From Phoebastria nigripes (Eukaryota; Chordata; Aves; Procellariiformes; Diomedeidae): a DNA stretch of 64,000 nucleotides. Positions 1-42,970 of this stretch are shown in pieces. Location of the stretch: assembly GCA_035582835.1 (NCBI GenBank), contig JAYKAV010001831.1:442373-506372 (forward strand), written 5' to 3'. The notes below the pieces were generated by a model. That model had not been told where the DNA came from. It saw only the letters and a list, made by a program, of their open reading frames with translations, and ran no database searches. The first letter of the stretch is position 1; each line of letters opens with the position of its first letter. Made by a program: the position numbers and the translations under genes.

Positions 1-29902
<29,902 letters not shown>

Positions 29903-30388
29903 GACGCTCGCCGCAGCCGCTGGGAGACGGCGGCGTCGCAGGGCCAAACCTCCTCCGCCCAGACAGGAAACGCGAAGGCGACGGCGGAAAGAGGGAGCGG
30001 GGGGAACGGGGGGGCAGGCAGAGAGGGGATAGGGTGCGATGGAGAGAGAGTTGGGGAAGCGGAGAAGGGAAGGGGTGGGGGGCTGCTGGCACCCCATCGC
30101 CAGCACTGAGGAAGATCAGGCCTGATGCCCGGAGCCCCGTGGAGCCGCCACGTACGCGTTTGGGGCGCAGGCGCCCCTTTCCCCCAGCTACACGATCGGC
30201 CCAGAGCTGTTTTCTGGCAGCTTCGGCCGTGACGCCATCTTCTTGATGGCAGGGGACGAGGCCCCGCGAGGGATGGCGCAGGCCTCCGGGCCCGGCGGCC
30301 TCACCGCCCCGCTGGGCTGGCCAGCGTGTGTGCCTCCGGGGTGGGCCCGCAGGGCAGGGAGGGCACGGTGGCCTCCGAGCCCTGCCGG

Positions 30389-30462
30389 CCCACAGCTTTT
30401 GTGCCCAAGCAGGAGGGGCTCCATGCCTGGAGCCCCTCCTGCTTGGGCACAAAAGCTGTGGG
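30389..30462. repeat. Perfect inverted repeat, 35-bp arms, 4-nt loop
   Basis: Left arm 30389-30423 (starting CCCACAGCTTTTGTGCCCAA) and right arm 30428-30462 (ending GCACAAAAGCTGTGGG) are exact reverse complements, separated by TGCC. The RNA from either strand would fold into a 35-bp hairpin. It lies at the outer edge of the NDUFS4 CpG island, about 0.49 kb upstream of the ATG. Identity of the arms suggests recent origin, active correction, or an assembly fold-back. Confidence 0.95.
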
Positions 30463-32692
30463 ACGGATATTTTTGGCCCCATTCTTTCCCATTACGTTTC
30501 ACAGACAAAATGGTGTACTCCGTACAAAGACATCAAAGCTTTGATATACCTTCTTGCACCTGTTTTTTAACATATTTCTTAGTTTCACTACCTAAAATGG
30601 ATCCACATTCTTAGTTCATTAAGCAAGTCTCTAACATACTGTGGTACTTCTAGGAGCTCTGTTTTGTTTTTAAACCAATTCAGCCTTATTTCCTATGTTC
30701 AGGTAAGGAAGACTGGCAAGACTACGTTCTCTTAAAGTGGAGTCATATTTTTAATACATTAACTGTAAAAGGGAAGTAAATAATGGCACTTATGCCCTGG
30801 AAGCATTATGGTGCTGTGTTCATGGTTAAAGAAGACAGATTGCTACAAATTGAGTCAAATACAATCATGTCAGTGCCAAAATCTCAAATGACATAAAGTT
30901 TCCAAAAATGTGTGGTGCAAAAGCATAGTGTTATGGTAGGATCTGTAATATTGTGAAGGACTGAAAAGGTTTTTTGGGGAAAAAAGGTGGTATTCTTAAA
31001 ATTATTCTAATTATTTTTCTATTAAAAATCTGTTGACATTTTGAAAAAAGCTTAGCTAAAGTTTCAGCTTCAATTTTACTGAAAAACTGAAAAAATATTT
31101 AGAAGTTTGTTAAACAAAAAAGTGATAAAATTCCTACAGGAGGAGATGTTGGTTTTGACTAAGTGTTTCTGTGTTGCTCCAGGAGAAGCCAGCCTTGTTC
31201 TCAATTTTGACAGTACAGTTTGACAGGGTCACATACAAAATTCTGCACAAGCAAGTAAATTCAGCATTTTCCTGCCCCAAATAAAGGAAGATGGAAGCAG
31301 AATAGTTAATGAAAAGTTAAACAAACTTTCAATGAATGTCTTCTGCGGTTATCAGATCAACAGAGCATTAATTTCTGATGAGAACAAACAAGCAACACCC
31401 TTGTATTATATAATCCTAATTAAATGTCAGACCTAGAGCTATGATTTCATAGTCTTTGTATTAAGCAAAGGATGCAAAATACTTTCTATTGTAAATCATC
31501 CTACTAGAACTTTCCACTCTCAAATATGTAATTTTCTATGCTTTCTTCCCGTCAAATATTTCTGAATTGTGGGGAAATTAAAATGTACACTGTTTTTCCC
31601 TTTCAAAACAGCAACAACGCTGCAGAAAAAGGAGAGAAGTGAAAAATCTATCCGGGCAGCATAATACAGCGACACAGTAAGGACAGTGATTTACAAATTT
31701 GGTGGTTTTACAGATAGGAGTATTTAAAATTAATTTTTTCAATCATTAGTGAATATGTTCAAAGCCAGATGTAGTAAGACAGCAGGAGTAATTTTGTAGC
31801 AGTGATGAATTGAAATGGCTTGTATGGGGAGGTGATATCCTTTGTTAAATGCAGGTGGGAAAATACCCCAAACTTTTGAATTTACTAGTTTTTCTTCAGG
31901 GATTTTAAGAGAAAGACTTGAAAAACTCTGTTCCCCAAAGTTTTTTGTGATCTTTTTTTTCAACTGTATCAGTTATCAGCCTGGTAATGCATGTTATCTC
32001 TCGCACTGAACCTTCAGTCACATGCAGATAAACATAGTAAGAATATCTGCATCTCAGGAAATCCATTAATTTTTCTCTCTCTCTTCAAAAATCTTTTTCC
32101 AGTGCATGAGTGATGGTAGGTTAGAGGAGGCATTCACACCAACTCAGATTTACTTCAGCTAATCTAAACTTGTCCCTTTTGTGGTGCTTCAGCTAGGAGA
32201 AATGTTCTGTCATTTCTGGAAGCAGAGGAAGATTTTATGGCTGTTCAAAGGCACCAGTGGTTTGGTGAGGCCAGTTGCCCTTGAGGGCTCCATTGTAAAC
32301 TGAGGCAAGTTGTTTGAGTCTGTCTACTTTGCATCAGCTGGCAGATCATCATAGCTCAGCTGAAGACCTTTGGGGTAGATCCAGCTTTGTATCTGGTGTC
32401 TTCTTTCACTGTCAGAGATGGAACTGGTGGTTTGGGCAGCATGTGAAGGCTCCTGTGCTTCACGTGGCTCAGTTCTTTGAACTGCTGATCTCCCTGCTAC
32501 CTCTTCTTTGGGTGGGGGAAGGACAGAGGTAGCACATGGCAGCTGGAATTTGGAGCTGCCACCTTATTAGCTGAATCTGTCAAAGGACGGTGCCAAATTC
32601 AGGAGCTGCCTTTGGCAGCTGCAGAGACAGGACTGTCTTGTGCTAGATCACAGCGACTGATGGGCTTGAGCATGTGCGCAAGTGAACGTGCT

Positions 32693-32809
32693 GCTAATTG
32701 CTAGCACAGTCCCTGGAACCGTTTTGGCCCTGGCCAATTAGCACCGTCCCAAACAATGTCTGAGCACAGTCTGGGAACTAGCGTGGGCCTGGGACTGTTC
32801 CTAATAAGC
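32693..32809. repeat. Short element with imperfect inverted ends
   Basis: The left end GCTAATTGCTAGCACAGTCCCTGG (32693-32716) and the right end CCTGGGACTGTTCCTAATAAGC (32788-32809) are imperfect reverse complements about 70 bp apart. Inside, CACAGTCCCTGGAACCGTTTTGGCCCTGG is echoed by CACAGTCTGGGAACTAGCGTGGGCCTGG. It looks like a small MITE-like or self-complementary repeat. Family unknown. Confidence 0.4.
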
Positions 32810-34196
32810 TGTGTGGATGAGGCCATTCTGGGTTTTGGATTGTTTTTTTGGAGCAGGGGAGAAAAGGGGAAAGAGTTTAGCTCCATGGATGTGAGCTGTG
32901 CCACGTAAGCTGAGCTGCATCAGGGGTACAAAAGGGTCCTTGGACTGTTTATTTACTAATATAAATGTAACCATAGCATTTGTTGCTGAAGTATTATTGT
33001 ATAGTAGTCACAAAAACATGAGAGACTATTTCAAGACAAATAACCATAGCTCTCCAGAGACCGCATGTGTGGCAATTCCAAGTACACAGTTTACCATGAA
33101 ATTAATATGCACCAACAGTCCCTTGCAGTCTGGTGCCTGAGAAAGGGAGAGATATGAATTTTTCTGTCTCCCAGTATTTCCTCAGGTTTAGAAGTAGACC
33201 TGTAAGATATTCCTACATAGGTTTAAGTTGAATGTATACTGTTTTATCTGATTGGCTTAAATTTGTGTAAATGTATTCACACATATAATACAACACCTTT
33301 TTAAATCATCATGTCTTAGGTTAAACTAATGAATTTGTGCGCGTAACAGTCTTAGAAAATGAAGTGTTAAATGCTGTATTCCCCAAAGTAATTCAATGCA
33401 TCAATTTTTGAGGTGACTGCAGAAGAATCATTCTAAGTCCATACTTTCATGAAGGTTTAAACTTTTCATTCATAATTCTGGCTGCAAGCTGGTCTTCTGT
33501 CACTGATATACTGTGAAACACTGTCCCTCAAGACTGAAACAGTTCATGTGCCAGCACTTATTGTGCTGTACAGTATGCTCACAGATCCTATTGTCTCACT
33601 CTATGAGAAAGCTTATTAGCTTAACTGTGCAGAGTTAGAGTCATATTTTCTCTTCACATATGTGAGCTGCACACATTGTGAGAATTGGAGAGGAAAATTT
33701 AACCTTTTACATTTTTCCTGCAAGGCTGAGGATGCACAGCTTTACTCCATGCCCAAGCAAATAAATTCTGGTACAAATAATTTCATAGTCTCGAATAAAC
33801 CACAGTTAGCAGTGACAAGCAGAATTCTAGAGCTATTCCTTAATGTATTGTTGCTCTGAATTGGATTGTTTTCTTCTGGGTGGCATAGAGGAACTACACA
33901 GGAAACAATAGCATCAGTCTCAAAGATCTCGACAGTCTAATGTGGCAAAGAACTGGTAGAAAAGGGGTACAACTTACAAGCAAACTGATTATACTGGCTA
34001 TAGCTGCATGTATTCCCAGTCCCAACATTTTGTTTGTTGGTTGTATTGCTTTTACATACAGAAACTATGATTTCAGTGTTGGATAACTCTCAGAGCCTGA
34101 CACTTCAGACATCTAAGCATGAGAGCTTAACATACACTAAGTAATTCACATTAATTAACTTTTATAGGACTGGAACTTAGTTTTTAAAATACTAAC

Positions 34197-34224
34197 TTTT
34201 AGTTTGAAAATTTTAGTTTGAAAA
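34197..34224. repeat. 14-bp tandem duplication
   Basis: TTTTAGTTTGAAAA is present twice in direct tandem. Confidence 0.9.
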
Positions 34225-34903
34225 TTTTATCTTTGTAAGAGCTTACTCTGTAAGCAGTGACTCTTCTGGCTCCATTCTGTCCAAAATAATTTCGTTTGCT
34301 GATGAAATATCAGCTGCAGTTCTGCTTGCAGTTTTTTGAGTATTTGCAGTGGGACAAAGACTATTCCTTTTATATAGTCCCTTGCAAACCTTATCATGCT
34401 TTAGGTGTCAGGATAAATTTAATGGGAGAATTTGTCCCAAATGTCAATTTCTGCATTAAAAGATGAGTTAGCATAAGAACAGGATGTTTTGGGATTTTAG
34501 TATTTATTTACATTCTCTATATGGCAGCCAGGTTGGTAAGGAAGCTGACAATATTCTCAAAGTCTGTTTGATTGCATATGAAATTTAAAGTGCAGTTGGA
34601 GCTGTCTGGATTTAATTTTTCCCCCCCTTTGGTATGGGGGAATAAAACATCTCAGCTCATACGGGAGAAAAAAATTAAAACCAGGCAGAGCCAGCCCCAT
34701 TGTAAGCTTCACATGCAATCAAACGGCCTCGCAGGGAAACTCCCCTTCCTGGCTGCACTGCTGCCACTGGTGAACCACAATTAAAAAAAAAAAAATCACT
34801 TTTTATACTCCCTGCTTTCAAGCTAGACATTGACATGTGAACCAAAATCTTCTTTTTAACTATTGCCCGGGAGGCCACCAAAGAATCCCAGCTGACCCCC
34901 TGC

Positions 34904-35102
34904 CATCAGAGTGAGTGATGGTCGGCTGCTGGTGTTGCAGCTCACTTCCCCCAGGCTGCCACCCTGAGAGATCCCACCATCCACCGTCGGTGTGAGTGAC
35001 ATTAGCCCACTGGGCTTTGAAAACACTTTTCAGGTCGGTCATCGCGGAGAGATAGCTTCCTTCACACACACCATCAGGGTGAGTGACGTCAGGCCACTGG
35101 GG
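34904..35102. repeat. Three degenerate ~80-87 bp repeats
   Basis: The motif (C)ATCAGNGTGAGTGA with a following CCACTGGG occurs at 34904-34920, 34985-35014 and 35071-35102. Spacing of the shared GAGTGA is 81 and 87 bp. The last copy contains a perfect CRE palindrome TGACGTCA (35084-35091). It lies in the FST-NDUFS4 intergenic interval. Confidence 0.5.
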
Positions 35103-36620
35103 TTTAAAATACAGACCCTCAGGCTTGCTAAGCTGACACTGCTGAGAAAACTGCTGTTATTGTTTTACATCAGCAGGGACCTCTTTGTCTTTTTTTGCAT
35201 TGTTTACTTAGAAGCCAGCCTCCCCCTTCCCCGACTCCCACCCCAGACAATTATTAACATCTGTAGGGTAATTTCTACTTCTTTTTTTTTTTTTTTTAAC
35301 TGGAGGTAAAGCAGATTTTAGTCTTTGAATTTTTATAGCCATCTGCTTTCTCATGTGATTTTTGAAAGATCCTGGGTGTGCCTGAGTATTTGTTAGTGGG
35401 AGAGTCTTAGAATAATAAAAGGAGAGCAATTCTTAGAGATTCTAGTCCTTTTAGCTGTCCAGGTCAGACACTCCTTGATCGATAATGCTAATGATAGTCA
35501 TTCTTCCTTCTTAGCTTTTCCTGAGGTTCTTGGAAAATTAAGACTTCAGGAGATGTTTCTCTCCAGTCTTGACAGAGTATGACTCTGGCTGGTGCTTGGT
35601 CTTCCAATTCATGCTGCAAAAATTAAAAGGCTCCTCTCTAGCCAACCATTATAGAAATCTATACCTGACATTTTGGATAGTTTTTGAACCCTAAATTCAG
35701 ATGATGAGATTTTAGGAGCTTTGTGAAATAATACATGGGATTTAGGATAAAAACCCCTAAACTGGTTAATATGGAATAAAAAGATTTAAAATTGTCATTC
35801 TATAATACTGCTGAAAACACTCTATCGTAGAATAATATGTAGTGCAGTAGAAGTACTGGTTTTCTGAACTCTGTTTCCCTTTCATTCAAAATTAGGAAAT
35901 GTTTCTTGATATATTACTGAAAAGTTATGATTTTTTTTCAAATATTTGTATCTAAAGAATTCCTTATGGAAACAGCAAACATAGGTAAGCTAAAATAAAT
36001 ACATGCATTTGAGAATTTAGGAAAATAAATACTGAGAAAGATTACTTGGTTAATAGTTAATTTATTTAAAGGTATAGAATAGTATTGAAACGAACATTTT
36101 TTTGTCTGATTTGCGACTTTATTTTCTTTTTCTTTGCTCTGTGCAATTTGAAGCTCTTCTCTCACTGATCTGATCTTCATTTGCATGCATAAACTCATTC
36201 TGGAGTCAGATTTCACAAGAGGTACTGTGCAGAGTACCATTGCTCTTTAAGAGAAATTTGATTGTTTAAAATAGTCTCTCACTTCTTCTTCAGGTTGCCT
36301 ATTTTTTGAATGGCATCAACTACAGATAGATACTGAATGGCACCAGTTTCACTGAAGGAAGAGGCTTTTTAATGTTTTTGAGAGATTAGCAGGAAATTAT
36401 TGAAAATATATAATAAAAATGTATTTTGATGAAGCAACTAGGCTGTCCAGTAAAATACGTTTGAAAAGAATTTGCTTTAGCCTTATGAGAACTGAAATAT
36501 AGAACAGAAATTTATTAACAGTGCAATACTAGATCAGACTGAGGTCCTTTCATGTTAGCATGAAAGTAGCCCCTAGTAGTTACCACTACGAGATGCTTCT
36601 GAGGACACTGCAGGCAAGGA

Positions 36621-36663
36621 TGACACTGAGTCTTCCACACTGACGTCACTGAGTCTTCCACAC
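36621..36663. repeat. ~20-bp tandem duplication containing a CRE palindrome
   Basis: CACTGAGTCTTCCACAC is repeated twice. The junction creates TGACGTCA and each copy holds a TGAGTC AP-1-like half-site. Confidence 0.85.
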
Positions 36664-39600
36664 AGATGTTCTCATCCTAAGTAATATCCTTAAACATTAA
36701 CGTTTTTCCTACTCATAAAAGATCTTTTAAAGATGCAGTTTTAATGAGCTTGATAATATTCTGTGGTTGTAAACCCCACAAGGCAGTTATGTATTGTGTG
36801 GGTTTTTTTAAATTACTGTCCTGTTTTGAATAAGCCCCACCTCACTTTCGAATAAACAGGACTTTAAAGACCAACTGCTTGTTTCCGCCCCATACAAACT
36901 GAAGCAAGAACTGGACTCTGGACTTCTGCAGTTCGGAACCACAGACCTGATTGGGAATCTAACTAACTGCTGTGCTATAAAATTTGCAAGAGGTTTTAAG
37001 GAGTGCTTTTGCTTTTTGTCCTGGCTGCAGCTATCTGTATGCGATTTGCCATTGTGCTCCTCTTTTCTTGACCAGACTGAAGAAAGTGCTACTTCTAGCT
37101 CTCTTTGTGCTGTTCGCAGGAGTTATGTGTTGCGCTGAGCACGCTGGTGTGCAGGCTCTCATACTAGCAGCACACCCCAACTAGCTCCCCTGTCTAGTGT
37201 GATCTGGGAAAGGGCAGTGTATATTCAGCACTGTGCAGTTTTGGGATTCCCCTGCCATGGAAATTGCCAGGTCTCCATCTGGTCAAAAGCCTGACCATAG
37301 TATACTTTGTGTGAGGATTGATTCATTTGTCACAGACCTTGCATTGCAAAACCTGTCTGTTCAGAAATGAGAAGTTGGCCCCAAATGTCATGAGTTTGTT
37401 AAAAAATTTAAAAAAATAAAAATGAAAATATTGGTTGCCACCAGACATTTGGGCCTTTTTGGTTTACTCAGTTTGCGTATTGAAATTATCCTACACAACA
37501 TTATTTTGGATCTTTGTTGTAAAATGAAAATTAAGTTTTCTCTTAAGTGCACAGCTTGAGAGTCTAAGATTCACGAGAGCTGACAAAAAGTCTGCAGTAT
37601 CTGTGACTGTCCATGTAGACATGAAAAGATGGATGTCCCTATAGCAACTGGAATCTGAAATCAAGAGATTGCAAAAAGGAAGGCAACAACCTGGTTGGTT
37701 TATGCTTGCTTTGGCTCTGAGTACTTTGGATAAGGAATTACAAGTTCTGTATCTGTCTGCCTTATGCACTGGCATGCTGGATCTGGAAGAGACCACACAT
37801 GTATTTCTGCACCTTCTGTATTTGGATGGAAGACATCAAAATCTTCTACTAAAATGCAGCATACTATATAGTACTTTAAATTTTGATTGTGACCATCAGT
37901 GTATTAACTGCACCAGGAATGTTGGTTTTGGTGACACAATTATTTTCTGCAAAAAGGACTGTGGTGTCAGGAAAACAATATGATTTCTGTAAAGCAGCTG
38001 TTGGAATTCTTAAGGATTAATGATTCTTTTTCCATGGAAGTAAATTACCGAAATATATATATTGGCAGAATATTTTCTAAATAGAATATTTAGAAAATGT
38101 CCAGAAAAAAAAAAAAAATCTGAGTCATTTATAAGAGAAGATGTTGAAGAATGTGCTGGTTTTACTCATACACTGGTGAAGGAACACTATGCCCCCATCA
38201 GAATAACCCCCGATCAGGTTATGTGCTGTAGGAATAAATTTTTTTAATACAGATGCTTGGCAATGGCAGCTGTAGCTTGCCCACCACACCTTTCGTAAAA
38301 TGTGCTATTATTTTTATGAATTAAGGCACCCGATTGCTTATTCACAATAATTGTCTCTTTTCTCTTCTTCTCTAAATGGCTTTCTATAAACTCTTTTTTT
38401 ACTGGTTAAATCACAGTGATACCAGTGATGCACATTATTTTTCTGCTTGCTAAGATACTATAGCCTGTATAAAACTAATCACAAAAATGAAGTTCTGAAA
38501 AAGGTTGTCTTGTAACAACCAAGTTGTAACCTATGTTTCTCAGTATAGTTTTGTTCTAAAGGCCTGAGCTCTGCTTTGTCATTAGTAGTGTACATAGTTA
38601 ATTACGACATTATCATTCTGGTAGTCATGCAATTTCTATTGCATACCATAATTTGTCTTGATGATTTTAAAAAGTGCTATAAATTAGTACTTTCACTCCA
38701 TTTGCATCGTCTAATTAAATAAGATTAGGACTACAAATCCACAAGATTTCTACCTACAAGAAATAGTTATGTTCTTAATTTTGGAGAGTGTACCTTGATG
38801 TGTTACCAAGTGAAATGTTGGGGTCTTAAAATGAAACGATAAGTTGTAGGCCTTTTTCAACACCTGGGGACAATGGGATGGTTCTGCCCTATGCCACTAA
38901 AAGGCTTAGCATATTAGTATGCTTGCCACTATCAGCCATTCAGCTGCAGGACAGTGTCATACTGAGGAACAGATGACTTACATCCAATAGGAAAGTGGCA
39001 AAGCAAAAGTGACATTAATTCCCTGTCAAATGAGAATTAACTATTATTTTGCAATAAATCATTTAAATTAAAACAATTCCCTAAAAATATAATTAAAATA
39101 TAATGATAGTAGAAAATAGTTCATGCAGTCCTTTTTTAATTTGGGGTCACTTTTTATTCCATTTTCTAGACTAAATTGTTGTTGTTTTGGTTTTGTATCA
39201 GATTTAGTTTTCACCAAAGGCAGTTGTATTGCAACACAACAAAAAACCACAGAAATAAATTTATATTTCATCTGAAACAGAAACTGTTAGACACAAATAG
39301 GTCTTTTCCACCCAGTTCAGTATTCCTGGTGAGTTTAATTTTAGCTAATACAAATAGTAAAGTTATTCATACTTGTGCCTTTTGACTTGGATATTATCCG
39401 AGTATATCTGATAGTATCCTAACATGTCAGGATTAAATTGGGGAGGTTCTAACTCATCCATGTGTTGTGAAAGCAAGGCTCTTTCATACAAAAGGCTGTA
39501 TGATCATTACTTTTTCTCTTCCTCTCTTCAGTGAAACAGTTAAACATTTGCTAGATTAATTGCCTTGTGAAATTACCTCATCTTAGTCCTTTTCTAATTT

Positions 39601-42004
39601 TATCTATATATTTATTATTCCTCTCCTTACCTCTCTTCCCACATTTGTTCTGACCTCTAAGCCTTACATTAGCAATTACCTTTCTTTGAGTCATTTTTTT
39701 CAAAAAAATACTCATTTTGGACAGATTATGTCATTCCATGAAGAAAGCAGAAACAAGTTTGAATGAGAGAGACTTCCTCAAAGAGACTTGTAGTCCCTGT
39801 TGTGTCTGTGTATTCTTCTTGTCAATTTGGAAAGTATCATAAAAAAACCCTTCTTTGAGACTACTTTTCTCACATATTTTCCATTTTATTCTCTTGAAGT
39901 GCAGTGGAAAAACAGACAGAAAACTAATACTGTAATTTAAGTTACATTTTTTTCCCCCATTTCATAAACAACAGGCTAAATACTACTATAGCTCTCATAT
40001 TTCTTTCTTTGTACTTTATTTGCCATGTGAGACTTTGGAGACCCTTCCTCCTCCTCTTTTTATATTTTCCTCATAAGAAGGTGAAGGGTAGTAATATTAC
40101 AAGAGGGTAATAAATTCCCTGTACACATGTATATGTCAGTGGTCACAGAAATTGTGACTAAAATGACAGATACAATAAGTATTCTTCAGGGTCTTTTGTT
40201 AGTTTAGATTTAGGTCACAAAGTGTATTTCCCAGGCTGTCATTCTAAGATGAGCTAGTCTGACAACATAAATGTTATTTTATTTTTTTCAGAGGATTGGC
40301 TTTGTAGCTGCATTGAATTAAGAGTTTTCAGAACTTCTGCAGTGTTCCTAACAATCCACATTAAGCCATAAAGATTAATTTTTAAACAGTACTTTTCCTG
40401 CTCAAATCCTCTGCCCATGTTTCCATATGGTTTCATTTTAATGCCTGTGAATCCATACCTCTATTATTGCTTGCCCCCTTTTACTGGAATTCACTAGAGG
40501 AAAGTGCTATTAGGGTTTTCCTTTTTGCAGAAGGGGATAGTTGTTCCGAAAAGAGAGCACAATATGAAATAAAAGGGTACATTTATGAACAAAATGGACA
40601 TAACGATCAAGGTTTTCTATTGAATCTTTGTGGTCTAGAGAGGATCACTGGCATTCTGAATGAGAACAAAGGCTCTCAGAAAAAAAATTAAGAAATTAGC
40701 AACATTTTCTGGAAGCTTAAATTTCATCTTATGCCTCATGTCACTTTCTAATTCTGATGAATCTTAGAAATGGAAAAATAATTTGTATCTATCCACAAAG
40801 ATTATTTTTTGTTAAGGTACCTAACAACTGTGTAAGTAGCATCTGACAGGTTCAGACAATTTAAAGGGAACTCTTTAGCCTCATGTTTAGGTATTCGATG
40901 TATTGCTAATTTATATTACCTGATTAGAAATGCATATTCAAAAACAAATGCATTTTGAGCACATTTTAACCTAAAATACTTTATCAGGTCTCCTCAGATG
41001 TGTTTAAAACCCAGCTCTATTTCTCACATTCATGTAATGTAGAGTCCTTCATGCATTCAATGGAGATGTTCATGGCCCTAAAGAAATTTGGAACATGCTA
41101 ATATACTTTGCTGAATTGAGGCCTTCAATTCCAATGAACTGAAAAAACCCCCACAAATAACTAGGAAACGACTGCAAAAAAAGTACAACTTTCAGAAGAA
41201 GCTTTAAAAAAAGCTTGTCACATTTTTCTTCTTGGATAAAAACAAGTGCAAAATTTTGCAGTGACTTGAAATACCCTCTTTATTCACAGATTTGGAATTT
41301 GCACTTCAGAAGGACAACTAGAATCATATAGTAAACATAGAGAAGGAATTTCCCTTTTTATTAGTTTTCTGTCTTTAAGAACATAGACGACAGTGTTGAA
41401 ACTCGTTTTTACATGTTTCTGAATTTCAATTTCTAGGGATATTTCTTGAAAAATGTCCAAGTTAGGAAGTCCATACACAACATTCACAATTTCTGTAGTT
41501 AAATAATGATCAATGTCTGATTTGCCAGCAGGAAATTTATATATCCAGCAAAACCCCAGAATTTTCAACATTGATATTAAACTTCGTTTAATTGCTACTG
41601 ATTTGCTACAAAATGAAGGGGAATTTCAGGAATGTTTATGTAAATTATTTTGAACTTTGCCTTGAATAATTATCTTCATGACCTTCTCCATCACCACAGC
41701 CTTCAGTTTTAAATGTATCCCTGCAAAGGCAAAGCCCATGGTTTTTCTTCTATATTTATTATGGTTTTTCTGTTTTTATTATGGTTTGACTGTTGTCTCA
41801 TCAGGTTAAAAGTTTTCCATCACAACGTGGATTTCTGTATTCAGATTCTTTTCTTGAATGCTTAAGGGTTTTTGCAGTGATAGCTTCTCAGCATAAAGAA
41901 CTGGAACGAGAAAATAAATTTTAATAGAAAATTCTTGGGTGCAGGTTACTGTGCTTGTAAATCACATTTCTAGAAATAGTGGCAAAGTGTTTTGATCTTT
42001 TTAA

Positions 42005-42200
42005 CCAAGAATATATAGCGACTGAAAGGGATCTTCTGGCCCATCCAGTCTCCTCCTATTTCAGGCAACCACATCACATAACCTTTTCAATAAATTTATA
42101 AAGTTCCATCTTAAGATGATCTGGACTAATTTTGCCCCATTGCTCCTTCTGGAAGACTGTTCAAGAACTTGATTGCTCTTTCTATCCTGTCTTGGGATTG
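42005..42200 (-). mobile_element. Degraded CR1-like LINE 3' fragment
   Basis: GGGATCTTCTGGCCCATCCAGTCTCCTCC, then a segment on small blocks of text such as CTTCTGGAAGACTGTTCAAG, parallels the reverse complement of a CR1/L3-type 3' end (GGAAAAGACCC...AATCCAACTGC in the intact copy at 4.5 kb). It is too diverged to assign to a subfamily. Confidence 0.45.
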
Positions 42201-42918
42201 TGTTTAACTTGTAGTATGTCCATATCACACAATTGTATCATTGTTAGTAGCCCCTCAGTCAGGAGTCTCATTCTTTTTTTCTGTTGTAACTAACCAATCA
42301 TCAATGTCATCCAGTTCTTTCTGGGTGATATCTGTGTCTTCATCTGTACTGGCCATGTATCCTAACATTTGTTATTAACATGTGTATGCTTGGATTTTAT
42401 CTCAAAGTTAAGTTAACAAATATATTAAACAAGATGTTTAAGGAGCACTCTGGTCTGATGCTTCATTTCTCAGGACTACTTGTGATCATCTTTTTCCTCT
42501 TTTTGGCCATTTTTTTACCTGCCTTACCATTCTTCCAATAATCCTCACCTTCTTCGAGCATAACTAAGAATTTCCTTTATGGTGTCAGCAATTTTTGCTG
42601 ATGCCCAAGTGAATTATCTCTATTGCATTTCCTTTGTCTGAAAATACGTTATGTGATCAAAGAATGTCAGCATCTGACCACACAATGTCAGTCTGACAAA
42701 ATTTATGTCTAGCATTTTACTCATCTCTTCTTGGCTTCCTTTTTTTTTATTTCATCTATTCTTGCCTTCTGCTATGAACTTTCGCGCATTCTTAGGGTCA
42801 TTCTAGCAAGCCCATAGCTGCTTGTATCACTTTCCTGGCCCTTCTCAAAAATAGATGCAATGCTATGTATTCTCTGATCAGAGGGTGTCATTATAGATAA
42901 TAATCTTATCTACAGGCA

Positions 42919-42970
42919 GCCTCATGGAACCTGAAGCTTTTTCTGCCTCATGGAACCTGGAGCTTTTTCT
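42919..42970. repeat. 26-bp tandem duplication
   Basis: GCCTCATGGAACCTGAAGCT and the following TTTTCT are repeated once, with a single A/G difference (CTGAAG versus CTGGAG). Confidence 0.95.
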
